Shown here in pieces: positions 10,804-23,169 of a stretch of DNA of 64,000 bases. This DNA comes from Ctena decussata. Taxonomy: Eukaryota; Mollusca; Bivalvia; Lucinida; Lucinidae. The stretch is from the NCBI GenBank assembly GCA_963989385.1, contig OZ022511.1, positions 1,736,001 to 1,800,000 on the forward strand. Direction: 5' to 3'. The notes under the pieces were generated by a model. The model was not told where the DNA came from. It was given only the letters and a program-made list of their open reading frames with translations, and searched no databases. Positions within the stretch are counted from its first letter, which is position 1. The number at the start of each line of letters is the position of its first letter. A program made the translations under genes and the position numbers.

Positions 10804-13800
10804 TTTTTAGCTCCCCTGAGCCGAAGGCTCCGGGGGAGCTTATAGGATGGTAATCTCCGGCGTCCGGCGTCCGGCGTCAACATTTTCAAAGGACTTCTTC
10901 TCTGAAACTACTGGGCCAATTTCAATTAAACTTCGTATACAGCCTCTAGGCAAAGGGGGAAAGAAAGTATATATATTTGATTGAGGTCACATTACCAAGA
11001 TGGCCGCCATGCCCATATATGGTAAAAACCTTAAAAAATCTTCTTCTCCAGAACCACTGGGCCGATTGCCTTGAAACTTGGTATGTAGCATCTGGGGAAC
11101 TATTACTACAAAGTTTATATAAATGAAGACCCTGACATGACCTTGACCTATTTTATGGCAAGGTCAAATTTGGTCCCTTAGGCTTTTGAATGGGAAAAAC
11201 TGAAAAAGTAAGTTTTTACGTTGCTATTGTGCTATGTAATATGGAAATGCATTCAAATTCAACCCCTATGAAGTTCTAGAGGTCAAGGTCATCAAATGAC
11301 CTTGGCCAAAGGTCACCTGTCTGTTGTCGGTCAACATTTTCAAAGGTCTTCTTCTCTGAAACTACTGGGCCAATTTCAATTAAACTTCATATGCAGCCTC
11401 TAGGCAAAGGAAGAAAGAAAGTTTATATATTTGGTCCAGGTCACATGACCAAGATGGCCGCCATGCCCATATATGGTAAAAACTTTAAAAAATCTTCTTC
11501 TCCAGAACCACTGGGCCGATTGCCTTGAAAATTGGTATGTAGCATCTGGGACTCTAGTACTACAAAGTTTATATAAATGAAGACCCTGACATGATCTTGA
11601 CCTATTTTATGGCAAGGTCAAATTTGGTCCCTTAGGCTTTTCAATGGGAAAAACTGAAAAAGTAAGTTTTTATGTTGCTATTGTGCTATGTAATATGGAA
11701 ATGCATTCAAATTCAACCCCTATTAAGTTCTAGAGGTCAAGGTCATCTAATGACCTTGTCCAAAGGTCAACTGTCTGTTGTCAGTCAACATTTTCAAAGG
11801 TCTTCTTCTCTGAAACTACTGGGCCAATTTCAATTAAACTTCATATGCAGCCTCTAGGCAAAGGGGGAAGGAAAGTTTATATATTTGGTCCAGGTCACAT
11901 GACCAAGATGGCTGCCATGCCCATATATGGTAAAAACTTTAAAAAATCTTTTTCTCCAGAACCACTGGGCCGATTGCCTTGAAACTTGGTATGTAGCATC
12001 TGAGGAACTAGTACTACAAAGTTTATATAAATGAAGACCCTGACTTGACCTTGACCTATTTTATGGCAAGGTCAAATTTGGTCCCTTAGGCTTTTGAATG
12101 GGAAAAACTGAAAAAGTAAGTTTTTATGTTGCTATTGTGCTATGTAATATGGAAATGCATTCAAATTCAACCCCTATGAAGTTCTAGAGGTCAAGGTCAT
12201 CTAATGACCTTGTCCAAAGGTCAGATGTCTGTTGTCGGTCAACATTTTCAAAGGTCTTCTTCTCTGAAACTACTGGGCATATTTCAATTAAACTTCATAT
12301 GCAGCCTCTAGGCAAAGGAAGAAAGAAAGTTTATATATTTGGTCCAGGTCACATGACCAAGATGGCCGCCATGCCCATATATGGTAAAAACTTTAAAAAA
12401 TCTTCTTCTCCAGAACCACTGGGCCGATTGCCTTGAAAATTGGTATGTAGCATCTGGGACTCTAGTACTACAAAGTTTATATAAATGAAGACCCTGACAT
12501 GATCTTGACCTATTTTATGGCAAGGTCAAATTTGGTCCCTTAGGCTTTTCAATGGGAAAAACTGAAAAAGTAAGTTTTTATGTTGCTATTGTGCTATGTA
12601 ATATGGAAATGCATTCAAATTCAACCCCTATTAAGTTCTAGAGGTCAAGGTCATCTAATGACCTTGTCCAAAGGTCAACTGTCTGTTGTCAGTCAACATT
12701 TTCAAAGGTCTTCTTCTCTGAAACTACTGGGCCAATTTCAATTAAACTTCATATGCAGCCTCTAGGCAAAGGGGGAAGGAAAGTTTATATATTTGGTCCA
12801 GGTCACATGACCAAGATGGCTGCCATGCCCATATATGGTAAAAACTTTAAAAAATCTTCTTCTCCAGAACCACTGGGCCGATTGCCTTGAAACTTGGTAT
12901 GTAGCATCTGAGGAACTAGTACTACAAAGTTTATATAAATGAAGACCCTGACTTGACCTTGACCTATTTTATGGCAAGGTCAAATTTGGTCCCTTAGGCT
13001 TTTGAATGGGAAAAACTGAAAAAGTAAGTTTTTATGTTGCTATTGTGCTATGTAATATGGAAATGCATTCAAATTCAACCCCTATGAAGTTCTAGAGGTC
13101 AAGGTGATCTAATGACCTTGTCCAAAGGTCACCTGTCTGTTGTCGGTCAACATTTTCAAAGGTCTTCTTCTCTGAAACTACTGGGCATATTTCAATTAAA
13201 CTTCATATGCAGCCTCTAGGCAAAGGAAGAAAGAAAGTTTATATATTTGGTCCAGGTCACATGACCAAGATGGCCGCCATACCCATATATGGTAAAAACT
13301 TTAAAAAATCTTCTTCTCCAGAACCACTGGGCTGATTGCCTTGAATCTTGGTATGTAGCATCTGGGGAACTAGTACTACAAAGTTTATATAAATAAAGAC
13401 CCTGACTTGACCTTGACCTATTTTATGGCAAGGTCAAATTTGGTCCCTTAGGCTTTTGAATGGGAAAAACTGAAAAAGTAAGTTTTTATGTTGCTATTGT
13501 GCTATGTAACATGGAAATGCATTCAAATTCAACCCCTATGAAGTTCTAGAGGTCAAGGTCATCTAATGACCTTGTCCAAAGGTCACCTGTCTGTTGTCGG
13601 TCAACATTTTCAAAGGTCTTCTTCTCTGAAACTACTGGGCCAATTTCAATTAAACTTCATATGCAGCCTCTAGGCAAAGGAAGAAAGAAAGTTTATATAT
13701 TTGGTCCAGGTCACATGACCAAGATGGCCGCCATGCCCATATATGGTAAAAACTTTAAAAAATCTTCTTCTCCAGAACCACTGGGCCGATTGCCTTGAAA

Positions 13801-15125
13801 ATTGGTATGTAGCATCTGGGACTCTAGTACTACAAAGTGTATATAAATGAAGACCCTGACATGATCTTGACCTATTTTATGGCAAGGTCAAATTTGGTCC
13901 CTTAGGCTTTTGAATGGGAAAAACTGAAAAAGTAAGTTTTTATGTTGCTATTGTGCTATGTAATATGGAAATGCATTCAAATTCAACCCCTATTAAGTTC
14001 TAGAGGTCAAGGTCACTTAATGACCTTGTCCAAAGGTCAACTGTCTGTTGTCAGTCAACATTTTCAAAGGTCTTCTTCTCTGAAACTACTGGGCCAATTT
14101 CAATTAAACTTCATATGCAGCCTCTAGGCAAAGGGGGAAAGAAAGTTTATATTTTTGGTCCAGGTCACATGACCAAGATGGCTGCCATGCCCATATATGG
14201 TAAAAGCCTTAAAAATCTTCTTCTCCAGAACCACTAGGCCGATTGCCTTGAAACTTGGTATGTAGCATCTGGGACTCTAGTACTACAAAGTTTATATAAA
14301 TAAAGACCCTGACTTGACCTTGACCTATTTATGGCAAGGTCAAATTTGGTCCCTTAGGCCTTTGAATTGTGAAAAACTGAAAAAGTGGAATTTTCTGTTT
14401 CTGTTGTGCTATGTAATATGGAAATGCATTCAAGTACAATCTGTATGAATTCTAGAGGTCAAGGTCATTAAGTGACTGTGGCCAAAGGTCAAATATTTGG
14501 CATTATTTTCAAAGGACCTCCTCTGAAATGTCTGGGCCAATTTCAATTAAATTTCATATGCAGCCCTCAGGCAAAGTGGGAAAGAAAGTTTATATATTAT
14601 TTCCACATCACATGACTAAGATGACGGCCATGCCCCTATATGGTTAAAACCATAAAAAAATTCTTCTCCAGAACCACGGGGCTGATTGCAAGTTGGTATG
14701 TAGCATCTAAGACTCTAGTACTGCAAAGTTTATATAACTGATGATCCTGAGTTGACCTTGACCATTTATATGGAAAGGTCTAATTTCCCCCCTCAGACTT
14801 TTGAATGGGAAAAGCCGTAAAAGTGCATTTTTCTGTTGCTATTAGACTCTATGATATGAAAATGCAATTGGCCTCAATTCCTTTGAATTCAAGAGGTCAA
14901 GGTTATTTAGTGACCTTGGCCAATGGTCACTTGTGTTGAATATTTAAAGTTCTTTATCTCAGAAACTATTAGGACTGGTTGTTTTGCTATCACCATTTTG
15001 GCACTGTTATTTTTGTCTACAAAAGATTGGTTAATTCATAGCGAAAACAAATGTCCAAAAAGTTCATATCACATTCAAGTCTCAGGGCTAAGGGGAGCAT
15101 TCAGGACCTAATGGTCCTCTTGTTT
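10804..15125 (-). mobile_element. Rolling-circle-like element carrying a 454-bp tandem array
   Basis: The left end TTTTTAGCTCCCCTGAGCC has hairpin GAGCC-GAAGGCTC; the right end is GGGGAGCATT...CCTCTTGTTTT. A GGCGTCC repeat follows the hairpin. The interior holds about nine units of 454 bp starting at CAACATTTTCAAAGG (about 10877, 11330, 11784 and so on, to about 14500). The last units are the most diverged. Each unit includes AAGATGGCCGCCATGCCC and several AGGTCA half-sites. No transposase ORF. Confidence 0.65.
10877..14930. repeat. 454-bp tandem array, about 9 units
   Basis: Spacing is shown by three identical small ORFs at 11672, 12580 and 13942 (908 and 1362 bp apart, 2 and 3 units). Alternating unit subtypes (ending ATTAAGTTC versus ATGAAGTTC) indicate a two-unit higher-order repeat in the middle of the array. 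Confidence 0.85.
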
Positions 15126-15375
15126 TACATACCATAATACCTTGCATTTTGGATGTTTTGTGAGCACCTCTCCTATTACACTTTTAGATCAATAATTTTG
15201 AAACTTCACAGGTGTTTAATCATGGTCTGAAGATGTGCACATTGTGTGCATATAATTCCCAGATTAATTTTTGCCACTTTTTTCACATGTTTAACGTCAT
15301 TTTTGTCACACCTGCTTTTGTCACACCTGTGTTAGCATGGGCGATATAGTTTTCACTACCAATTAGAACTTGTGT

Positions 15376-15590
15376 GACTTAACCCCCGCAGGTGCGACAC
15401 CCCTTTCCACAGATTTCTTGTTTAAAAGAGTAGACTCTCTTTTGAAGAGTTTCATTATCCAAGGAAGCAAACAGAAAGTTACAAAAGTTGTTCCCCTGTT
15501 TAAAAATGGTGGAAAAACATGGAGATGGCTCCATACACGTCAAGCCACAGCAAGCAGATGTAACATGGAATGTTTTCCTCTTTAAAGGTG
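15376..15590. mobile_element. MITE family C, one half
   Basis: AGAGTAGACTCTC, CCAAGGAAGCAAACAGAAAG, AAAGTTGTTCCCCTG and TTTAAAGGTGTAC match the right half of the family. Confidence 0.55.
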
Positions 15591-15609
15591 TACATACACA
15601 TAATTATAA

Positions 15610-15748
15610 TTGGAACTTGATCTGGCATACTGGATCAAGTCAAATGGATGAGCCCAAACCATCGGGTCACCCGAGGCGCTTGCGTCTCGGATGATCCGAT
15701 GGTATGAGCTCATCCACTAGACGTGATCCAGTATGACAGATCAAGTTA
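15610..15748. repeat. Palindromic element, AACTTGATCTG ends
   Basis: AACTTGATCTGGCATACTGG ATCA and the complement, inner hairpin CCATCGG/CCGATGG and GAGGCGCTTGCGTCTC. Confidence 0.75.
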
Positions 15749-15816
15749 CTATTTTAATGATTAGTTCATTATATACCTTAGGGAACAGCCAACCATTCAT
15801 ACTTGCCAGCGCTTAT

Positions 15817-15897
15817 GCCTCAACCTGGATTCGAACCTGCGCAGCAGAAGTATGTAGCTAGTCATGAGATAAACGCTACTGACTGAGCTATCGAGGC
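15817..15897 (-). mobile_element. tRNA-like sequence (SINE head or tRNA pseudogene)
   Basis: On the - strand: GCCTCGATAGCTCAGTCAGT...GGTTCGAATCCAGGTTGAGG C. The 7-bp acceptor stem pairs fully (with G-U), A and B boxes are intact, but the D and T stems are broken. Confidence 0.6.
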
Positions 15898-16516
15898 GGG
15901 CACGTTATGTCACTAGTCCCATTCCTCTGATTCTCACTTCAATGATGCATCCTAAAAATGATGCCCTGAAGCTGGAACTCGGACATAGCCTGGTTTTATG
16001 GGACAGTGATATGCATTCAGGAGATGTCAGTTTGATACGGCTTTCTGTATCTGATGGCCAGAAAACGGACAGTTCAAAGGGTGTACCATTGATAGGTATA
16101 TAATAAAATGAAGATTTATATTGATATATACTTTCAGGCACTTTGATCGGAACCTTCGTTTATATTGGCTGGGATTGTGCATTTCTCAGATACAGGAATA
16201 TACAGTTCAACCTCTCTTTAGTGGCCACCATTTTGGTATCTTGAACCTAAATATAGTGTTAGTGCACCTGTATTAAGAGGTCACTTGTCTTCGCTGCCAG
16301 ATTTTGTGTGCCCACCAAAGATGTACCTGACTCAAATTTTTGTCAGATCTGTGGTGTTGGGTGTGTGGGGTGGGGTGTGTTTGTGTGGGTGTGAGGGGGA
16401 ATGGGGAGGGGTTGATGGATGGTTATCATATGTGTATACTTGTTAAACATCGGGGAAGGGATTGTGTATAAGAGAGATTTTTAAAATATATAAGAAACAT
16501 AAAGTCAGAATCTCTG

Positions 16517-16744
16517 AACCCTTAATGCGCCAAAAAGCAGACGACAAAATTTACGTCTGCAGAATTTCAAAAAAAGTTCAGTCCAAGCAATATCATATTC
16601 AGAATTTGAATACTAGAGGGCAAACAGTTTAGATCCAGAGGTGGCTCATAGATTCAGATGAGATGGCTCATTATGAGCCACCTCATCTGGATCTACACTG
16701 TTTGCCAATTCAACAATTTTAATTTTTGGCGCTTTAAGGGTTAA
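16517..16744. mobile_element. Palindromic MITE family B, full
   Basis: Terminal inverted repeats AACCCTTAATGCGCCAAAAA / TTTTTGGCGCTTTAAGGGTT. A central hairpin carries GATGAGATGGCTCATTATGA and the flanking GCAAACAGT/ACTGTTTGC. Confidence 0.85.
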
Positions 16745-16827
16745 ATGCTTTTTATGTTTCTAAGTGTTTCTGTTCTAAAGGTTTCATTATAAACTCATCT
16801 GTCACTTTGACTTTTATTTTTCTTTAA

Positions 16828-16955
16828 GGTGTATCAACTTTCAGGGGAAGCAACTCTGCCCCTTTTTATTTTGCCTCCCTTGTCAATGAAGGTCAACGCT
16901 TAAAAGAAAGAATTTTCTCCATCTTGGAGCAAAAACTTTCTTTTAACCCATTCCA
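16828..16955. mobile_element. MITE family C, left half
   Basis: GGTGTATCAACTTTCAGGGG, AAGCAACTCTGCC, TTTTGCCTCCC and AAAGAAAGAATTTTCTCC match. Confidence 0.65.
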
Positions 16956-16983
16956 TTCGGGATACCCCTTTATGGGCATCTGG

Positions 16984-17050
16984 GCAAACAGTCTGGATCC
17001 AGATCAGGCCCCACAAACGTGGGGCCTGATCTGAGATCCAAACTGTTTGC
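16984..17050. repeat. Short hairpin GCAAACAGT...ACTGTTTGC
   Basis: GCAAACAGTCTGGATCCAGA stem with an inner GGCCCCACAAACGTGGGGCC hairpin. Confidence 0.75.
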
Positions 17051-17137
17051 TGCCTAGACGTCATTTCTACAAGAGTTAGATCAATATTGTCAAAATATTC
17101 TTGATTTTTGATGCAGACGACAATTTCAGCAGATGAC

Positions 17138-19705
17138 AAACAAGTAGCCCAAAGGGCAACAATTGCTCACCTGAGAAACATTGTAAACCTATAGGGATAT
17201 TTAAGATGCTCAAGGGCAGCTAACTCCACAGTCAGTGGTCCAATCAGGCTGAAAATTAAACTCATCCAAAACATTATGTATGCCCTCATTTAATATATGC
17301 AAGTTTAAAAAGTATCCGATCAAGAGCACAATAGACAGAGCTGTCAAGGGCAGCTAACTTCGTAGTGGTTGGCCTGATCTGGCCAAAATTTGACCTTATT
17401 TAAGATATTATGCATTTCCTCATTACCTGCAAGTTTGAAAAGGATCGGATCAGTAGAAACCAAGAAAAAGTGGCGACATTGATTTTTTGGATGCTCAGGG
17501 CAGGTACTCCATAGTCAGTGGTGGGATCTAGCCGAAATGCTAACTAATCCAAGCTTTTATGCATATCCTCTTGACCTGCAAGTATGAAGAGGATCCGATG
17601 AAAAATGAAAATGTGATTACGTTGTTTTCTCCATTATAAGACTATGGGATTTTTTTCAAACGCTCAAGGGCAGCTAACTCCGTAGTCTGTGATCGAATCC
17701 GGCCAAATTTCGAACTCATCCAAGCTTTTATGTATGTCATCATTACCTGCAAGTATGATAAGGATCTAATCAAAAACCTTGATTGCAGCACCCTAAAAGT
17801 CAAACTTGCTCGAGATATTGTCATCCCCTACATTTGTGTGAATTTATTTTAAAATCCGTTGAGAAATGTAGGTGCTAGAGCCATGACAAAGTTTTTCTAA
17901 AATTAGCCACAGTGACCTTGACCTTGGGCACAGCATCCTGAAAGTCGAACTTGCTTGAGATATTGTCATACCCTACATTTGTGTCAAGTTATTTCAAAAT
18001 CCATGGAGAAATGAAGGTGCTAGGGCGATGACAAAGTTTTTCTAAAAATAGCCACAGTGACCTTGACCTTGGGCACAGCACCCTGAAAGTCGAACTTGCT
18101 CGAGATATTGTCATGCCCTACATTTGTGTGAATTTATTTAAAAATCCATTGAAAAAATGTAGGTGCTAGAGCGCTGACAAAGTTTTTCTAAAAATAGCCA
18201 CATCGACCTTGACCTTGGGTGCAGCACCCTGGAAGTCAAACTTGTTTGAGATATTGTCATGCCCTACATTTGTGTGAAGTTGATTTAAAATCTGTTGAGA
18301 AATGTAGGCGCTAGAGCGATGACCAAGTTTTTACTAAAAATAGCCACAGTGACCTTGACCTTGGGTGCAGCACCCTGAAAGTCAAACTTGCTCGAGATAT
18401 TGTCATGCCCTACATTTGTGTGAATTTATTTTAAAATCTGCTGAGAAATGTAGGTGCTAGAGCGTTGACAAAGTTTTTCTAAAAATAGCCACAGTGACCT
18501 TGACCTTGGGCACAGCATCCTGAAAGTCGAACTTGCTTGAGATATTGTCATGCCCTACATTTGTGTGAAGTTATTTTAAAATCTGCTGAGAAATATAGGT
18601 GCTAGAGCGCTGACAAAGTTTTTCTAAAAATAGCCACAGTGACCTTGACCTTGGGCGCAGCATCCTGAAAGTCGAACTTGCTGGAGATATTGTCATGCCC
18701 TACATTTGTGTGAATTTATTTTAAAATCTGCTGAGAAATGTAGGTACTAGAGCGCTGACAAAGTTTTTCTAAAAATAGCCACAGTGACCTTGACCTTGGG
18801 CGCAGCATCCTGAAAGTCGAACTTGCTCGAGATATTGTCATGCCCTACATTTGTGTGAATTTATTTTAAAATCTGCTGAGAAATGTAGGTGCTAGAGCGC
18901 TGACAAAGTTTTTCTAAAAATAGCCACAGTGACCTTGACCTTGGGCGCAGCATCCTGAAAGTCGAACTTGCTCGAGATATCGTCATGCCCTACATCTGTG
19001 TGAAGTTATTTTAAAATCCGTTGAGAAATGTAGGCAATAGAGCGATGACCAAGTTTTTACTAAAAATATGTGATGACGTTGTTTTCTCCATTATAACACT
19101 ATGGGATTTTTTTCAAACGCTCAAGGGCAGCTAACTCCGTAGTCTAAGCTCGAATCCGGCCAAATTTCGAACTCATCCAAGCTCTTACGTATGTCATCAT
19201 TACCTGCATGTATGATAATGATCTAAGCAAAAACAGTTGAGAAAACGTGATGACGCCATTTTCCCCATTATAACCCTATGGGATTTTTTTCAAACGCTCA
19301 AGGGCAGCTAACTCCGTAGTCTGTGATCGAATCCGGCCAAATTTCGAACTCATCCAAGCTCTTGTGTATGTAATCATTACCTGCAAGTATGATAAGGATC
19401 TAATCAAAAACAGTCGAGAAAACGCGATGACGCCATTTTCCCCATTATAACCCTATGGGGGCTATCTGTTGCCATGGAAACCAGAGTTCTGAGCTGAGCG
19501 GCACCAAAACCTAATGCAGCCTTTCCCCCACCCAAATGATGCTTCAGATAAAATTTGATTGCGATCGGCCTACTGGTCTTTGAGATATTTGTGTTTGAAA
19601 GTGTTGACGCACCCACCCACGCACCCACCCACCCACGGACGGACGACGGCTCGACTCCCATCCTATAAGCTCACCTCTGAGCCTTCGGCTCAGGTGAGCT
19701 AAAAA
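17138..19705 (+). mobile_element. Rolling-circle-like element with a 145-bp tandem array
   Basis: 5' end ACAAACAAGTAGCCC...TTGCTCACCTGAG; 3' end with ACCCACCCACGGACGGACGA, hairpin GAGCC-TTCGGCTC and GGTGAGCTAAAAA. Flanking copies of a second repeat (CAAACGCTCAAGGGCAGCTAAC at about 17656, 19106 and 19291) surround the central array. Confidence 0.65.
17880..19080. repeat. 145-bp tandem array, 8 units
   Basis: GACCTTGACCTTGG recurs at 17913, 18059, 18204, 18351, 18495, 18641, 18785 and 18931 (spacing 144-147). Units share CTCGAGATATTGTCATGCCC and GTAGGTGCTAGAGCG. Confidence 0.9.
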
Positions 19706-20190
19706 TACCCAGAATGCAATGGGTTAAGAATTGACCCTCCGGAAGGGCTTTGTTGTCCTGAAAACCAAACGGGATGTCATGAAAGTTGTTCCCCTTTGTA
19801 AAAATGATGTTAAAACACAAAGGTGTACCCAAACATCTTAATAAGCTTAAGCATTTTAGACAGCTTCTTTTATTGACTTTCCCATCTGTTATTCCTGTTT
19901 GTCACATGATGTTGCTATATTTAATGGATATGGTTGAGTCAAAAAAATTGTATGACCACACATGATAACATTTAGGTGCATACATGTAATGTCACTGACA
20001 ATGTCTGTGTTAGCAGTGCATTTTCTTATTGAAATAACGTTCATTTTGAAGGTGATAAAATCTCATGTTAAAGGGTCATGTGAGAAACAGAATCTTATGC
20101 TCGTTGTCATTTCACCTCACTGCTTCAGAGTGTCCTTGTGGCTGGTTTAATTTCATAAAACAATGCCTTTTGCTTCAGGCAGGCATTATC

Positions 20191-20396
20191 CGTTAATGCG
20201 CCAAAAAGCAGACGACAAAATTTACATCTGCAGAATTTCAAAAAATGTTTCGTCCAAGCGATATCATATTTAGAATTTGAACTCTAGAGGGCAAACAGTG
20301 TAGATTCAGATGAGGTGGCTCATTATGAGCCACCTCATCTGGATCTACACTGTTTGCAAATGTAACTATATTAATCTTTGGTGCTTTAAGGGTTAA
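20191..20396. mobile_element. Palindromic MITE family B, full
   Basis: CGTTAATGCGCCAAAAAGCA left and GGTGCTTTAAGGGTTA right, with the same GATGAGGTGGCTCATTATGA core. Confidence 0.85.
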
Positions 20397-20484
20397 GTAC
20401 AGGGTAACTGCAGTTTACAACATTAAAATCAACCTGGTAAGTCCTGAGATATATAGAGGATCTTATATGAGTGCTCATGTACTA

Positions 20485-20573
20485 TTGAATTTATTAAACA
20501 AGTTGGGGGAAAAGATAAGATGTGAGGCTATGCTGAGCATCTTATCGTTTTCCCCCAATGAGTTTAATAAATA
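20485..20573. repeat. Hairpin with GGGGGAAAAGATAAGATG stem
   Basis: ATTTATTAAACAAGTTGGGG / complement, loop near GAGGCTATGC. Confidence 0.7.
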
Positions 20574-20844
20574 CAATAATACAGGAGCGAGAATGCAAGA
20601 TTCTATTTAACATATGACACTAAAATCACATTTCGTTAGCACATTTTGTGTTAACACATCATGTTTTCGCCATTAGAAAAGGCTACGTTTGTATGGATGT
20701 CAGCACATAACGTTAATGAAGTAATTTGCATATTTAATCCACTAGTGGATTATTGTTTTTAATGCATGGCTTTATTACACTCTGAGATGGGACGTCATAT
20801 GATAAATCTGATTTCCTTAATACCCAGTTTGAGATTTTTTCTTG

Positions 20845-22271
20845 TTTTTAGCTCACCAGAGCCGAAGGCTCCGGGGGAGCTTATAGGATAGGCAGTGGTC
20901 CGTCGTCGTCGTCGTCGTCGTCCGTCAACACTTTTAAACGACATCTCCTCTGAAGCCACTAGGCCGATTGGGCCAAAATTTCATCTGTGGCATCCTTGGG
21001 CTGGGGGATTGAAAGTTTGTGCTTTTTATGAAAATTGGCCTTTTAGTTTGGTTGCTATGGCAACTTAGAGTTCCCATTGACTTATAATGGGGAAAATTGA
21101 AAAATGGCATTTTCTGCCAAGCCATTGCAGATATGTTTATAAAACTTTTATAGAAATGTTCCTTGAGATGTCTTCTATCAGCTTTATGTTTTTTTGGCCC
21201 ACTGCTCCTTTTATTGGTTGCCATCGAAACCGAAATGCAAAATAAATGGAAAAAAATACTTTAAAGATTATCTCCTCTGAAGCCACTGGGCCGATGTGGC
21301 ATCTTCGGGCTTGGGGATTGAAAGTTTGTGTTTTTTAAGATCATCAACCCTTTAGTTTGGTTGCTATGGCAACTTAGAGTTCCCATTGACTTATAATGGG
21401 GAAAATTGAAAAATGGCATTTTCTGCCAAGCCATTACAGATATGTTGATAAAACTTTTATAGAAATGTTCCTTAAGATGTCTTCTGTCAGCTATATGTTT
21501 TTTTGCCCGCTGCTCCTTTTATTGGTTGCCATGGAAACCGAAATGTAAAAAAAAAATGGAAAAAAATACTTAAAAGATTATCTCCTCTGAAGCCACTGGG
21601 CCTATGAGGCCCAGTTGTCATCTGTGGCATCCTTGGGCTGGGGATTGAAAGTTTGTGTTTTTATGAAAATGGACCCTTTAGTTTGGTTGCTATGGCAACT
21701 TAGAGTTGCATTGACTTATAATGGGGAAAATTGAAAAATGGCATTTACTGCCAAGCCATTGCAGATATGTTGACAAAACTTTTATAGATTGTTCCTTGAG
21801 AATTCTCTTATTAGCTATGTGTTTTTTTTTTTGCCCGCTGCTCCTTTTATTGGTTGCCATGGAAACCAAAATGCAAAAAAAAAAATTGAAAAAAAACTTA
21901 AAAAATTATCTCCTCAGAGGCCATTTGGCTGATAAAGCCCTGATTGCATCCATAGTATCCTTAGGCTTGGGGATTGAAAATACGTTTTTTTTTTTATAAA
22001 ATGGGCTCTTTAGTTTGGTTGCTATGGCAACTTAGAGTTGCATTGACTTTTAATGGGGAAAATTGAAAACTGACATTTACTGCAATCAGTATATGGAAAA
22101 TAGTTATATATTTTGTAATCAACTCAACAGACTGTCAGACTGAGACTTTGTAGTTGTATATTTTGTGTTAGCCTGTAGTACAAATGTGACAGCAATTTTG
22201 AGCCCATACAAATTTGATAGCAATTTTGAGCTAGAGATCTGGTGAGCTTTGTGGCTCGTGGGCCTCTTGTT
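20845..22271 (-). mobile_element. Rolling-circle-like element with 310-330-bp units
   Basis: Left end TTTTTAGCTCACCAGAGCC hairpin, then (CGT)n at 20902-20923; right end TCTGGTGAGCTTTGTGGCTC...CCTCTTGTTA. The terminal AGCTCACCAGA and TCTGGTGAGCT are exact reverse complements. Four units are marked by GGTTGCTATGGCAACTTAGA. Confidence 0.65.
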
Positions 22272-22533
22272 ATTTTTTCAAGTAGGTTGGCCATCTCGTC
22301 ACTTGCTCTGGTTGAATATAAAACAAAAGAAAGTAAATTCCATAGCAATTTTTGCATTTATTTTTTCAAACTTCTTGAAAATGACTTATTACAATTTGTA
22401 CTCATGGAAGTATCTTTATGTCATATCTTATCCAGATGTGCTTGTAGCGCATGATGTGCCGTTAGGGTGGATATCTCTGTGGGTACACTTACCCTTGTCA
22501 AACTCACACCTGTCAAGTAAAATCATGTCATTT

Positions 22534-22777
22534 GGTTAAAACAGTGCCAAAAAAGCAGATGACAAAATTTACATCTGCAAAACTTCAAATAACGTTTTGC
22601 CCTAGCTATATCATACTGAGTATCATACTGAGAATACAAAGAATAGAGGTCAAACATTGTAGATCCAGATGAGGTGGTTCACAAAGGCCACCTCATCTGG
22701 ATCTACACTGTTTGCCCTCTATTCTTGGCTGTTTGCAAAGATGACTGTTTTCTTTTTTAGTTGCTTTAAGGGTTAAC
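22534..22777. mobile_element. Palindromic MITE family B, full
   Basis: AGTGCCAAAAAAGCAGATGA left, GCTTTAAGGGTTAA right. The core loop is GGTTCACAAAGGCC. A local ATCATACTGAG duplication lies at about 22610-22632. Confidence 0.8.
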
Positions 22778-23169
22778 CTTTAAACAGCAAGAAGTGATGC
22801 AAGCATTGTTTTTCTTATCTGATCTGGATGTACTCTGCCATTTATAGTTGGCCTTACAATCTTTAAAGTGCTGAAAATAAAGAGTTGACTTTCCAAACAG
22901 TGTAGATCCAGATGATGTTAATTTCACAAATACACCAATATTTTTGTTGAAAAAATGTGAGAAGCTTTTGCAAAAGCATCACATATTTTTTCAACAAAAA
23001 TATCAGTGAATTGGTAATCAAGTTGTAAAGCCCTTAACCAGTTGACCTCTTAATGAGCTCATTAGGCTAACAATGCTTTAAACAACTGGGCTCAGCTCTA
23101 TAAGCCTCGACAGGTACATCTAAACTATTCAGTGTCTAGTCAGTGTGGTATGTTGTACGGTTAACTTAC

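Larger units (their letters stand above)
10148..15350. mobile_element. Tandem-repeat element interrupted by a larger insertion
   Basis: It starts with GTTGCACCTGC hairpin, GATATAGG and a run of CCGTC/CCATC. Three or more units of about 175-210 bp follow (TCCTACACTTTTTGG...GATGTGCATATT at about 10276, 10494 and 10672). Another unit reappears at about 15170, after the array element 10804-15125, which therefore inserted into it. It ends near TCACACCTGTGTTAGC. Confidence 0.5.

Noticed and set aside
11672..14127. Three identical 61-residue ORFs at 11672, 12580 and 13942
   Set aside because: They recur at multiples of the 454-bp unit inside a tandem array; no splice or domain evidence, so by-products of the repeat.
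15817..15897. Functional tRNA gene
   Set aside because: The D and T stems do not pair although the A and B boxes and acceptor stem are good.
15905..16141. ORFs on both strands next to the tRNA-like sequence
   Set aside because: Probably the tail of a SINE; no splice support and no recognised domain.
16200..16290. Second Tigger-like MITE (CAGTTCAACCTCTC end)
   Set aside because: Only one end is recognisable; no matching right end or TA duplication seen.
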